From the NCBI RefSeq assembly GCF_029633865.1, contig NC_079212.1, positions 87,979,986 to 88,043,985 on the forward strand: a stretch of 64,000 nucleotides of DNA, given 5' to 3'. A model generated the notes under the pieces. The model was not told the DNA's origin. It searched no databases and saw nothing but the letters and a program-made list of their open reading frames with translations. Both the position numbers and the translations under genes were made by a program. Positions 28,894 through 41,100 of the stretch are shown here, one piece after another. The first letter of the stretch is position 1. Each line of letters begins with the position of its first letter. This stretch comes from Lampris incognitus (taxonomy: Eukaryota > Chordata > Actinopteri > Lampriformes > Lampridae).

Positions 28894-28985
28894 ATCTTCA
28901 GGAGTCATGAGGTCTTGTGGAAGACCTCATGACTCCTGAAGATATTGTGGGAGAAGATCATATCGATGATCTTCTCCCACAATAT
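28894..28985. repeat. Two adjacent perfect hairpins sharing an AT junction
   Basis: Hairpin 1 has 23-bp arms (28894-28916 and 28921-28943) with loop GTGG. Hairpin 2 has 20-bp arms (28942-28961 and 28966-28985) with loop ATCG. Both are perfect by eye and they overlap by two bases. There are no transposon ends or target duplications. Confidence 0.9.
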
Positions 28986-29231
28986 TTGCAGTTTCAACTC
29001 TTTGTTGGACTGTTTGTGCGCACAGACTTAACATTTTTTCCATTAACTGGGCTTAGACGGAGCCAGGGAATATGACTTTCTGACTGAGATCACTGTAAGG
29101 AAAGGGTCAAACACAACTCTTGGTCAGATCAAAGTATTTCTTGATAGGGATTTTGCTTTGTATGTGTACTTTTGAAACGATACTTTTGTTGTTATTGCTG
29201 TAAGGACTCATGTCAGCATGTAATGCTGTAC

Positions 29232-30075
29232 TTAACACTAGAACGACCGGGATTTCAAGCCTACCTAAAACGACCATGGGCGGTCAAAATGACGGCCGGT
29301 TTTTAAACTCTATATTCCTTCGAGATAAATACCCAGTTGAGATATTAATGCATTACATATGTTAGTCTGTCTGTTAAGAAACGACCGACACTAAAGTTAA
29401 CATTTTAACAACCATAATACTATTTTTAAACAATTTAAACTTCAGAGAGACATGGTGGAACTTGAATAGCAAAATTGAAAAAGTGAAAATATTACAAAAC
29501 AGAAAACACATATTGCTAATCTGACAAACGTAACAAGGCCTATAACACGTGACATTTTAAAAAAAAAAGCTGAAAGTAAATATCAAAACAGTCCCAAAGA
29601 ACGACCGGAACTAAAACCTACTAGAACGACCATGGGCGGTCATTTTGACCGCCGCGGTTTTTAAACTCTATATTCTGTCAAGATAAATACCCAGTTGAGA
29701 AATTAATGCATTACATATGTTAGTATGTCTGTTATGAAACTAACTGACACCAAAATTAACATTTTAACAACTTTAATAATATTTTTCAAACAATCTAAAA
29801 TGGCCGCTGTCCAGCGCCTGTAGACGCTGCAGCGCCTCGGTGGTAGTCATGGTGCGTCTGCAACGGCGTCTGCAACCAGACATGCTGGACATAATCACAC
29901 ATCAAGTTTAGACTATTTCTCTCCACTGGAGGGCGCTAGTGTGTTCCTAGGACAGAGCAACGAACTTCACGAAGGAAATGACGCGACCAACACGCGTCAT
30001 CAATACTGACATGACGCGCACGATGACGCACAAATTACGAGACGGTCTATGGTCGTTTTAGGTAGTTCTAATAAT
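29232..30075. mobile_element. Possible piggyBac-type non-autonomous repeat
   Basis: It begins after TTAA (29232-29235) with CACTAGAACGACCGGGATTT. It contains CTAAAACGACCATGGGCGGT at about 29268 and a second, similar block at 29624-29660. Near 30050-30070 lies the inverted GGTCGTTTTAGGTAGTTCTA. A fragment of the same family is at 50745-50968 in opposite orientation. The exact right end is unclear. Confidence 0.5.
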
Positions 30076-30323
30076 ATTTTAGTGCGATTGATCTAAAACT
30101 AATTTTTAATGCAAATATATGCAATTTTAGGAGAATTCAGGGAGCGGCAGGTATGTATCCCCCCCACAAAGTTATTAAACCTTGAAAATCCAAAAACGGT
30201 CATAATGACCGCCTTGGTGGTGGCGTCTATATTTAGTTTGTTTGCAGTGCATTTCCTGCAGAAACGACACCTACCGTATGCATTGTCTCACCTGGTGCAC
30301 TGTGTCATCATCATGACAGCAGA

Positions 30324-30452
30324 GATGAATGAATGAATGAATGAATGAATGAATGAATGAATGAATGAATGAATGCCTTTATTTGTCATTACACAGCTGT
30401 ACGACGAAATTAAATGCAACTCCCCTGTGGTACAAAATAGATAGATAAATAA

Positions 30453-30480
<28 letters not shown>
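30324..30480. repeat. (GAAT)n and (CA)n simple repeats
   Basis: GAAT units occupy 30326-30375 and CA units 30451-30479. Between them is a SINE/MITE-like CCTTTATTTGTCATTACACA end segment. Confidence 0.9.
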
Positions 30481-30483
<3 letters not shown>

Positions 30484-30739
30484 TATATACACATAGTCAA
30501 AATACAAATAGACACACATGTGCAGCACGATCAACCTATAGATAATGTCTGCGTAAGTGTAAAAATAAGTGTAATATCTATTATTGCACTAGGTAAGTAG
30601 TCTGCGTATCCCACTAACCCGAGTCCGCATATTATTTATTTATTTGTTTTGTATAAGTTTTGTTGCACAGCATCACGACATTATTGTGACCTTAAAGTTG
30701 GTTAAGAGTTCAGTTCTTTGGTGGCACTTGGGTAGAAAC

Positions 30740-31274
30740 TGTTCCCGTGTCTGGAAGGACCCGTGCGTCCTCCGTGCGTCTCTGACGAGCGCGTGTGCTC
30801 GTGCGCGTGGTGGCGGAGCTTCCTGCGGAGCGCAGAGCTGCAGGCTATGTGAGCACGGCGGAGCTGGGAACCAGACGCCGCTGCTCGTGATTGGCTCAGC
30901 GCTCCAATCAGTGGCCAGCAGTGATTTTACGCACCGATCCCAGTGGATTGGCAGGAGAGCGCGTTTGTTCGCTTGTATGCGGAGCGGCGACAAAGCTTCC
31001 GACTTTCCCTCATCATGCGGATTTACGCTTAAAATTGGCGCCAGTCCTGACGTGAAACGGGAGAAGAGGGATTCAGAAAACAAGAGGAGGACGCTTCCAT
31101 AAGCTCTCGCGTCATATGCCGGATGAAAGTGTGAGAGGATTAACAACAATTTAATGGATTTAAACGACTTTGTCAGACAAAAGGACGACTAACGGGGTTT
31201 CTGGACGAGAGATCGGGGCACTCCTCTGTTCCGGCGTGATGTTGGTTTGATTCATCCCTAGCCTGGCGGTTTGA
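30740..31274 (+). promoter_or_regulatory. erbb3: CpG-rich erbb3 promoter and 5' UTR
   Basis: CpG density rises sharply from about 30750. Three CCAAT-type boxes cluster upstream of the start codon: ATTGG at 30890-30894, CCAAT at 30904-30908 and ATTGG at 30947-30951. No TATA box is seen, which fits the GC-rich, TATA-less promoters usual for ErbB genes. The transcription start is not defined by sequence alone, but probably lies between 30960 and 31200. Confidence 0.55.
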
Positions 31275-31362
31275 ATGAGGATGAGTCCCCTCCAAGATGT
31301 GCTGCTCCTGTGCGCCGCGCTGACGTGCTTCATCCAGCCCTCGTCTGCTCAGACCCAGGAAG
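31275..31362 (+). CDS. erbb3: erbb3 exon 1: start codon and signal peptide
   Basis: The ATG at 31275 opens [20 protein letters not shown] followed by QPSSAQTQE, a basic start, hydrophobic core and small-residue cleavage region near residue 25. The exon ends in phase 1 at G before GTAAAG and joins exon 2 to give Val-Val-Cys. A methionine two codons downstream (31281) is an alternative start that also keeps the signal peptide. Confidence 0.93.
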
Positions 31363-34348
31363 GTAAAGCCACACTGAGGACACAGCCTGTGTCCTCGGCT
31401 GTAGTACCGTATCCCTCACAGCCAAAACTATCAGCTTTATTTAATCAACCCCCTCGTACAGGAACAGGGTAACCAGAAGCCGGTGCTCTGTGTTATCCGT
31501 GCGGGGGGCTTATCCAGAAGGAGTCTCGGTGCGAGGCAGCGCCGCTGAACCCTGCCTGGCGCGGTACAGTCGCGAAGCCCGCACACACATAACCAGTTCT
31601 GCACATGTAGAACTGGTTGTGAGTCAACTGCACCTCTCCCATGTTTGGGTGTGGGTGTGTGTGTGCGTGTGTCCGTGTGTGTCAATTGTATTAATGTGAC
31701 TTCTGTGGTATTGGGCTGGTGCGCCTTTCACCATCTGCTGATAACACCGCTCAGAGAAAGAACACAATGCTCCACTTGTGTATGAAGTGACTTATTTCAT
31801 GCTGCGGGGTAAGGAGGGGGGAGGGAGGGGGGAGACATGTGAATAAATCCGCGCTGTCGTTGCAGTGACTCACGGGTGTGCGTGTCGCGCCGGAGACGGG
31901 TGTTGTGATTCGAGTCCCAGAGTAACCGCGTGAACTTTGGCTCTAACGCGGCTGTTGTCACCCGCCAGGTGAGCAGGTGAATAAGGCGGTGCTCCGAGCT
32001 CGAGACAAACAGCGTCACGATCAGGTCACGTCGCTGGCGCCTGGCCGACAAACAGACTCCACAACGAGGAAGTCGCCACCATTAACAGACCTGCGCGTTC
32101 AAGCGAAGCTGCACAAAAAGGACACCTGTGCTGTTGACGCGCAGGGGTGTCGGTGGTACGACACGTGTCCTCCTCGCGGTTGCAGCGGGGATGCGTTATT
32201 GCGCCATTGTATCAACATTAAACGTTGTTTTATTAAAACTGATAACAGATTGAGTGCTCGTGTGGCGTGCACTGCGCCCTGCGGAGTTTATGGCCACTCG
32301 TTTGTCACGTGATTTGCTCGATGGCAGCCTGAAATGCAATGGTTAAAGTGATGCAACATGGTACAATTAGCAACTTTTTCCATAATTTGCTAAAGAACAA
32401 AAAAAATTTTTTTAAAAGTGGTGTTAGGTTTGAAATTGATTGATTTGGAAACGTGTTGCTAGATGTGAATACTACTTGGTGCCGTCAACCTCCGGTTTCT
32501 TTGGTTTTGTGTTGTTGGTTTTTACCATGGGTTACCAGTAAGAATGATTTGCAGCAGCCAGTCAGCAGAGAAGCGTTACAGGCATGCTTTGCTTCTGCAC
32601 AACAAAAACTAGTTTTTGTGGAGCAGTTTTGGCACTGACACATTAGTACGAATAGATAAGGTTAACACAAAAAACCACAAAAAAAACCTAAGTTATGATA
32701 GACTTTTGGGGTTGCGGTGAAGCTGCCGGGGGTTAAACACACGTCCTTTCATACGACCCACATTCATGTGATTGCTTCAGATGTGACCTTGTGCACAGGA
32801 TGATTTTTTTTTAACCACAATTTCTGTCTGCTTGGAAACTACATCACATTTAAAGGCAAATGTAAACATGTAAAAAATACTTTTAGTTGCATTTTTAGTT
32901 CAGTATTTTTTTCTCCGGAGTTGCTCAAGAATTTGTGGAAGGAACTATGAGCATGAGGATGGAGGAAGAGTTCGATTTTTGTCTGTCATGCTGTACTTGT
33001 GTAATGCCAGTGCAGCACTATAAGTTTACACTATATGTTACACTATATGTTACACTGTTGCACTATATGTTACACTATATGTTACACTTACACGAAGTTA
33101 CACTATACGTTCCACTATATGTTATACTATATTACACTATACGTTACACCATATGTTACACTGTTGCACTATATGTTACACTGTTGCGCTATATGTTACA
33201 CTATATGTTACACTGTTGCGCTATATGTTACACTATATGTTACACTTACACTAAGTTACACTATACGTTACACAATATGTTATACTATATTACACTATAC
33301 GTTACACTATATGTCACACTATAGTTACACTATATGTCACACAATATGTTATATACATTACACAATATGTTAAACTATATGTTACACTATATGTTACACT
33401 ATACGTTATACTGTATGTTACCCTACACATTACACTATGTTACACTATATGTTACACTATATGTCACACTATAGTTACAGTATATGTCACACTGTTGCGC
33501 TATATGGTACACTTACACTAAGTTACACTATACGTTACACTATATGTTATACTATATTACACTATACGTTACACGAAATGTCACACTATATGTCACATTA
33601 TATGTTATATACATTACACTATATGTTAAACTATATGTTACACTATACATTATACTGTATGTTACCCTATACATTACACTACGTTACACTATATGTTACA
33701 CTATAGTTACACTATATGTTATACTATATTACACTATACGTTGCACTATATGTCACACTGTGTGTTATATACATTACACTATATGTTAAACTATATGTTA
33801 CACTATATGTTATACTATATGTTACCCTATACATTACACTATGTTACAATATACGTTATACTATATGTTACCCCACACATTACACTATATGTTACACTAT
33901 ACGTTATACTATACGGTACACTATACGGTATACTATATGTTACCCTATACATTGCACTATATGTTACACTATATGTTACACTATACGTTATACTATAATT
34001 ACACTATACGTTACACTATACGTTACACTATACGGTGTTGATCGCTTCTATGATAGTGGCTGTAAAGGTGTGACAAAGTGATGTGTTTCTACTAACTAGT
34101 CCGCCAAAAAGCAAATATGTTGTCGCCCCTGTTGTGAAAGCATGTAGCATGATGTGAAAAAAACAGAAAATATGTTGTCGCCCCTGTTACGTGTGCATGT
34201 AGCATGATGTGAAGCAACCTGTGCTCTGTCCTTTGCATATTGACCTGAGTCTGTTCAACTAGAATTTCACGTCGCAGCTCTACACGAACACTGGTCTTAA
34301 ACCAGTCAATGTGCCTTCACATGGAGATACTGTGGAGCACAGGTGCTT

Positions 34349-34421
<73 letters not shown>

Positions 34422-35083
34422 CATGCTTAGTTGTGCAAGAGAGGTATGCATTAATCTTTGGGCCTCCTGTGCCAAGTTTCTGTTTACCTCTCTCATCGCC
34501 TCTGCTGCTGCACTGGACATGTTTATCTCCTCCTACCTCCGTTCTTTTGCCTTCTCCCTCGTCCTGTCTGTGGTCTCGAAGCCTCAAGTTAACAGCCGAA
34601 ATAAAATGACCGCTAAAACCCAGTCTGTCCGCCTGCACTGTGTCATGCATCCTCTGTGTGTAACATTACACTCGAGTACAAGAGACAATAAAGCTGTTAG
34701 GCTGCGAGTTGCTGAATATGACAAAATAAGTCAGGTGAAAGTGGGCTCCAGGAGTATTTGTGTGGAGAGACCCCACTGTTTATGTCGAGGGTGAGAAGAA
34801 ACACCCCGCAGAGACGGCTGAGATAGAGAAAGAGTGGAAGAAAGAGACTTGACTGCAGCAGGCACTTGCTCTGCACTCTTTCAAAATAGGGCCTTTGTGA
34901 GTGTATGTATATTGCCTCGATATCCTCCACCCCATTCCTCTTTTTCTCCTCTGCACCATCCATCTGCCAACACTGAAAGTACCTCTTTGAGCCAGACGAC
35001 CCACCCGGCCTGTCGAGATTTTAAGCTCCTGCAGCTGCGACGTGTGTGTCATCTGTTTGTCTGCAGCTCTTTTCTCGGAGATA

Positions 35084-35119
<36 letters not shown>

Positions 35120-38100
35120 CCCACTTGTTGTGTTCAAGTCTGTACTGCTGACTGTGTGCTGTGGACCGTGCTCACATCAGCTTCCCGTGTAGCACTTTTA
35201 ACATGTGTGTTGGTGGGCAGGGAGTCAGGAGTATTTCCCAACAGGCAGCTCCAGTGCGTCAGGGTGAAGGCCTCCACTGATAGCACCCAACTGCTCTGTG
35301 ATCTAAACCTAGGTGGGGGGGGGGGGTAAAAACCTTCACCTTTGAGCGACACATACATCAACGTCGTCTCAGTCAAAAAGTTTCTAATGAGGCATCCGGG
35401 TAGCGTGGCGGTCTATCCCGTTGCCTACCAACACGGGGATCGTCGGTTCGAATCCCCGTGTTACCTCCGGCTTGGTCGGGAGTCCCTACAGACACAATTG
35501 GCTGTGTCTGCGGGTGGGAAGCCGGATGTGGCTATGTGTCCTGGTCGCTGCACTAGCGCCTCCTCTGGTCGGTCGGGGCGCCTGTTCAGGGGGCAGGGGG
35601 ACCCAGATAGCAAAGAATCTTTGGCCCAAATATGGCCCACATGTGCAGTTATCTTATGGCTCACATCTGGCCTTGAATGACTCAGGGTGAGTGGGGCTGC
35701 CTCAACTCAGCCACACTCGGGCCACATCTGGGCCACATCTGGTCCACATAGTATGTGCTGTAACCCAAGTCAAACCCCGGTTCATCACATGTGGGCCATG
35801 TCTGGCCCACGCAACACTTGCCGTAACCCAAGTCAGGCCCGGATTATGACATCTGGGCCACGTCTGGCTCACACAACAGTTGCTAGTGCCGTAACTGTGC
35901 CGTAAGTACCAAAACTTGCCCCAGACTAGGCCCAAATTTGTCTGCTACCTGGGGAACTGAGGGGAATAGCGTGATCGTCCCACGCGCTATGTCCCCCTGG
36001 TGAAACTCCTCACTGTCAGGTGAAAAGAAGCGGCTGGTGACTCCGCATGTATCGGAGGAGGCATGTGGTAGCCTGCAGCCCTAAATAAATAAATAAAAGA
36101 CATGTGAAACGTCACCAAAAAAGAGAGAGAGAGAGAGAGAGGGAGAGAAAAGTTGCTAACGAGTGAATGCTACAGAAAACCATTTCAAGAATGCCAAGAG
36201 CCCTGAAAGGTGCACTGTGGTATTGGTACCACCCTGACAGAGAGCATCCTGAGGGCCCCGGACACTTGAGGAAAAGCCTGTTTTTAGCAGGCACCACTGG
36301 GTACTTTGGAGACAGATCAGTACGCGTCTGTTCATACTGTTTCGTCCTGCGGCGGGTCACATACATTCTTTTCTCAGAAACGCAATAAAACGAGCGTTAT
36401 CTTAACTTTATTGTGGTCAGGAATGCTCATTGTGCTTTTGTCAATCATTCCCTGACCGGACTGAACTGCTCTGGGTATTTATTCCCCTGTGAGGTGAACT
36501 AATGGCACTAGTTTATGCCTTTGTTTTTGACGCTGTTGTTCAGAGAAGGTTGACTCAGTTCATCTGGATACAGAGTTTATTGGCCGATACGTTTCATCGT
36601 TCATCTAAGTGATATCAGAGACTTAAGAGGTCACTTAGATGAGTGATGAAACGTCTCAATAAACACTGTATCCAACAAACCGCTGGTAAACATTGTATCC
36701 AGATGAACTGATTCAACCCTCTCTGATGTTCTGACCCGGATTCCTGAGCATGCGTCAAGATGCTGTTGTCGTTTACTTATTTCTGTTCGGACAGACGCCT
36801 CTGCGTGGAATTAGTGTACAATGCATGCATGTGTGTGTGTGTATAGGGTTGTGTACTGGCGAGAATCTGACGATACGATACGTATCACCATACAGGGGTT
36901 ATGATTCGATATATCGCCGATATATCGTGAAAGGCGATATATTGCAGTTTCATAGGCCCGTGTTCCTCGTGCTCATGCTACTTCCTGTCTCAGTTTACGT
37001 CGTCGGGTTGGAGTGGACGAGTCAAATGGCTGAAAATAGATCACAACACTGCCGTCTAGCGGTCGTGGGGTTACACACAACACAAAATGTTTGTCACGAA
37101 CCTTTACACAAACAACTAAAAATCCATATAGTGGTTTTGAGAATCGATACAGTGTCACAAAAGATAATATCGCGATACTCCCGTCTATCGATATCCCCCC
37201 CTTGTGTATACATGCGTGTGCGCGTGCGCGTTCACGGAAGCCCCAATTCCTGGACGACTCAGATAACCAACAGATCTTTCCTGTTCCCCCTGACGTTTGA
37301 ATAGCAAACCAGCGTCTCCCAGTGGCAGTGAATGACCGGAGTCAAGTCAAGTCTGTAGAACAAGGCGCTGTGTGTGCTTGTCTCAGAGAGGCAGGACACA
37401 GTCCTTTCCTCGTCCCACACTGCCACACTGCTTTCACTGACGCTTCCTGAGCAGCACAGAGTGGTTTGCAGAAATCAGCATAAGCAGCATTTATAACGGT
37501 TGTCGCTGTTCCTTCGTAAGCAGCTTTAGTGTGATCATATTGTAGCGAAGGCGTGTGATTTGCACTTAATTTAAGTTGTGTGCGGAGTGTTGGACTTTCA
37601 ATCTCTGTTTCTTGTCATTGTGCAAATCAGAATCAGAAAAAAACCCCCAGGGACATTGATGTGTCATTTCATCTCATGCACTTGCACAAATGAAATGAAA
37701 TGACACATGGTTTCCCCCCAGCCCACAGCAGTGCAACACAAAGACAAAAACACACATCCAAAAACTGCAAGAACTACAAGAACACATATATACAAACTAA
37801 CACATATTTTTTTTAAATCACTGTCCAGGAGAACGAACTCCAGCCAGCATGACTGTTGGAACTGCCGGTCTGCATGGGCTAGCAGTTAGCTTAGCAGTTA
37901 GCTTAGCCTGTGCACGTCCTGTCAGATAGCCCTCGGTGTTTCCTCTTCGGCCGCAGCTCCGGTCAGGGCCGTGGTCCGTGGGCCCACAGGACGCAGCAGA
38001 CCAGGCTCCCACAGCCGACCCAACGCCAGCTCTCCCAGCCAGATACCTTCAACAACACCTCCCCACACTCCACACGACGACACTAAAATGTGTTGGATTA

Positions 38101-41100
38101 CCCTTTATGAGCACTTATTAATGAGAACATTTCCCTCTTTCTCCTAGTGGTGGTTTGTTCGGGCACCCAGAACAGTCTGAGCGTGACGGGAAACTCCGAG
38201 ATGGAGTACAAGTTAAAGAAGGAGATGTACACTGGCTGCGAGATCGTAATGGGTAACCTGGAGATCATCATGATGGAGCACTGGAGGGACTTCTCATTCC
38301 TCAAGGTAAGGACAAATGGAAACCACTGGGGTAGCAGGTTGAGAAAAAACATTACCCAGCAGTGCTGCATGTGTCTGCAGCAACCTGTCAATGAAAGAGT
38401 GTGTTACCAATTTGGACAGGGATATGTATGCATGTAGAATAACGGACGAGTCATTTCATAGCACAAAACTGCCAGAAGGAATTCCCCATTTGCTTCTTCA
38501 GACTTCCTGGTGGCACACAGAGATACCATCTACACCAAGCTTCTTATCACTGTCTCAAGTCAATAATGTCACTAGTGTGTGCACACCGAGCTTCCTTGCA
38601 GAACTAAACCTGCTCGCCATTACACACTGCAATCCAGTCACAATGACAAGCAACACAGTAAAAAATATCTATTCCCAGATTGGGATATTGATACCAGCTA
38701 ATATATATTACCAACCCCAAGGCAAGGTGGGGTTACTGATACAATATACAATATATCAAGGTGGGGTTACCGATACAATATATCAAGGTAGGGTTACTGA
38801 TACAATATATAATATATCAAGGTGGGGTTACCGATACAATATACAATATATCAAGGTGGGGTTACCGATACAATACACAATATATCAAGGTGGGGTTACC
38901 GATACAATACACAATATATCAAGGTGGGGTTACCGATACAATATATCAAGGTGGGGTTACTGATACAATATACAATATATCAAGGTGGGGCTACTGATAC
39001 AATATTACCATCAACACCTGCGCTGGTGGTTCCTGTACTTCATAACTGTATAACTTTATTTATCGGGGCGGCACAGTGGCCCAACGGTTAGCACTGTTGC
39101 CTCACAACAAGAAGGTCCTGGGTTCGACCTCCAGGCCATCCCAGATGCTTTCTGTGTGGAGTTTGCATGTTCTCCCTGTGGGTTTCCTCCGGGTGCCCCG
39201 GTTTCCTCCCACCATCAAAAAGACATGCATGCTAGGGTTAATACCCCTGTCTGTGCCCCTGAGCAAGGCAATGGAAAGAATAACTGGAGCTGGTACCCGG
39301 GCGCTGCAGCTGCCCACTGCTCCTATATAATAGCATGGGTTACAGGCAGAGAACACATTTCATTGTAACCTACAATGTCAAATAAATTGGCTTTCTTTCT
39401 TCTATTGCTTTAATTCCCATCCATCCATCCATTATCCAAACCACTTATCCTGCTCTCAGGGTCACGGGGATGCTGCAGCCTATCCTAGCAGTCATTGGGC
39501 GGCAGGCCGGGAGGTACCCTGGACAGGCTGCCAGGCCATCACAGTTCTATAATAAGATCTCTTCTTAATCAAACATGAAAATATATCACGAATTGTGTCT
39601 TTCCTGCAGTCTATCAGAGAGGTGACGGGCTACATCCTGATCGCTGTGAACCAGTTCAGCCGTCTGCCCCTGGACCACCTGCGCGTCATCAGAGGTACAA
39701 CGCTGTATGAAGGCCGCTTCGCCTTGGCTGTGCTTGTCAATTACCAGAAAGATGGGCGGTATGGCCTACAGGAGCTGGGCCTCACACACCTGACAGGTAC
39801 GCACACAACCAGGCACACACACACACATCTACACATGCAGATCCACATGACTTACCACCCTGCACTTGATACAGGTAGACCGCATTCACCTGTTCTCACA
39901 CAGCCGTGAATGTTAGACGTCCTACAGGTAAAACAGTCCTACAGGTAGAACAGTCCTACAGGTAGAACAGCCGTACAGGTAGAACAACCCTAGACGTAGA
40001 ACAGTCCTACAGGTAGAACAGTCCTACAGGTAAAACAGCCCTACAGGTAGAACAGCCCTACAGGTAGAACAAACCTACAAGGTAAAACAGCCCTACAGGT
40101 AAAACAGCCCTACAGATAGAACAGTCCTATGGGTAGAACAGTCCTACAGGTAAAACAGCCCTAGACGTAGAAAAGTCCTACAGGTAAAACAGTCCTACAG
40201 GTAAAACAGCCCTACGGGTAAAACAGTCCTACAGGTAGAACAGCCCTAGACATAGAACAGCCCTACAGGTAAAACAGCCCTACAGGTAAAACAGTCCTAC
40301 AGGTAGAACAGCCCTAGACGTAGAACAGTCCTACAGGTAGAACAGCCCTACAGGTAGAACAGCTCTAGACATAGAACAGCCCTACAGGAAAAACAGCGCT
40401 ACAGGTAAAACAGTCCTACAGGTAGAACAGCCCTAGACGTAGAATAGCCCTACAGGTAGATCAGCCCTAGACGTAGAACAGTCCTACAGGTAGAACAGCC
40501 CTACAGATAAAACAGCCCTAGACGTAGAACAGTCCTACAGGTAGAACCGTCCTACAGGTAAAACAGCCCTACAGGTAGAACAGCTCTACAGGTAAAACAG
40601 CCCTACAGGTAGAACAGTCCTACAGGTAAAACAGTCCTACAGGTAGAACAGCCCTAGACGTAGAACAGTCCTACAGGTAGAACAGCCCTAGACGTAGAAC
40701 AGTCCTACAGGTAGAACAGCCCTACAGGTAGAACAGCTCTAGACATAGAACAGCCCTACAGGAAAAACAGCGCTACAGGTAAAACAGTCCTACAGGTAGA
40801 ACAGCCCTAGACGTAGAACAGCCCTACAGGTAGATCGGCCCTAGACGTAGAACAGTCATCAGAGGTACAACGCTGTATGAAGGCCGCTTCGCCTTGGCTA
40901 TGCTTGTCAATTACCAGAAAGATGGGCGGTATGGCCTACAGGAGCTGGGCCTCACACACCTGACAGGTACGCACACAACCAGGCACACACACACACATCT
41001 ACACATGACGATCCACATGACTTACCACCCTGCACTTGATACAGGTAGACCGCATTCACCTGTTCTCACACAGCCGTGAATGTTAGACGTCCTACAGGTA

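Noticed and set aside
32935-34081. Long open frames of HYMLHYML and TLYVTLYV type in intron 1
   Set aside because: They are translations of a 12-bp minisatellite, occur in several registers at once and match no protein.
36543-36760. Hammerhead ribozyme in this Penelope fold-back
   Set aside because: The first core reads CTTAAGA and the GTC triplet is missing, so it should be inactive.
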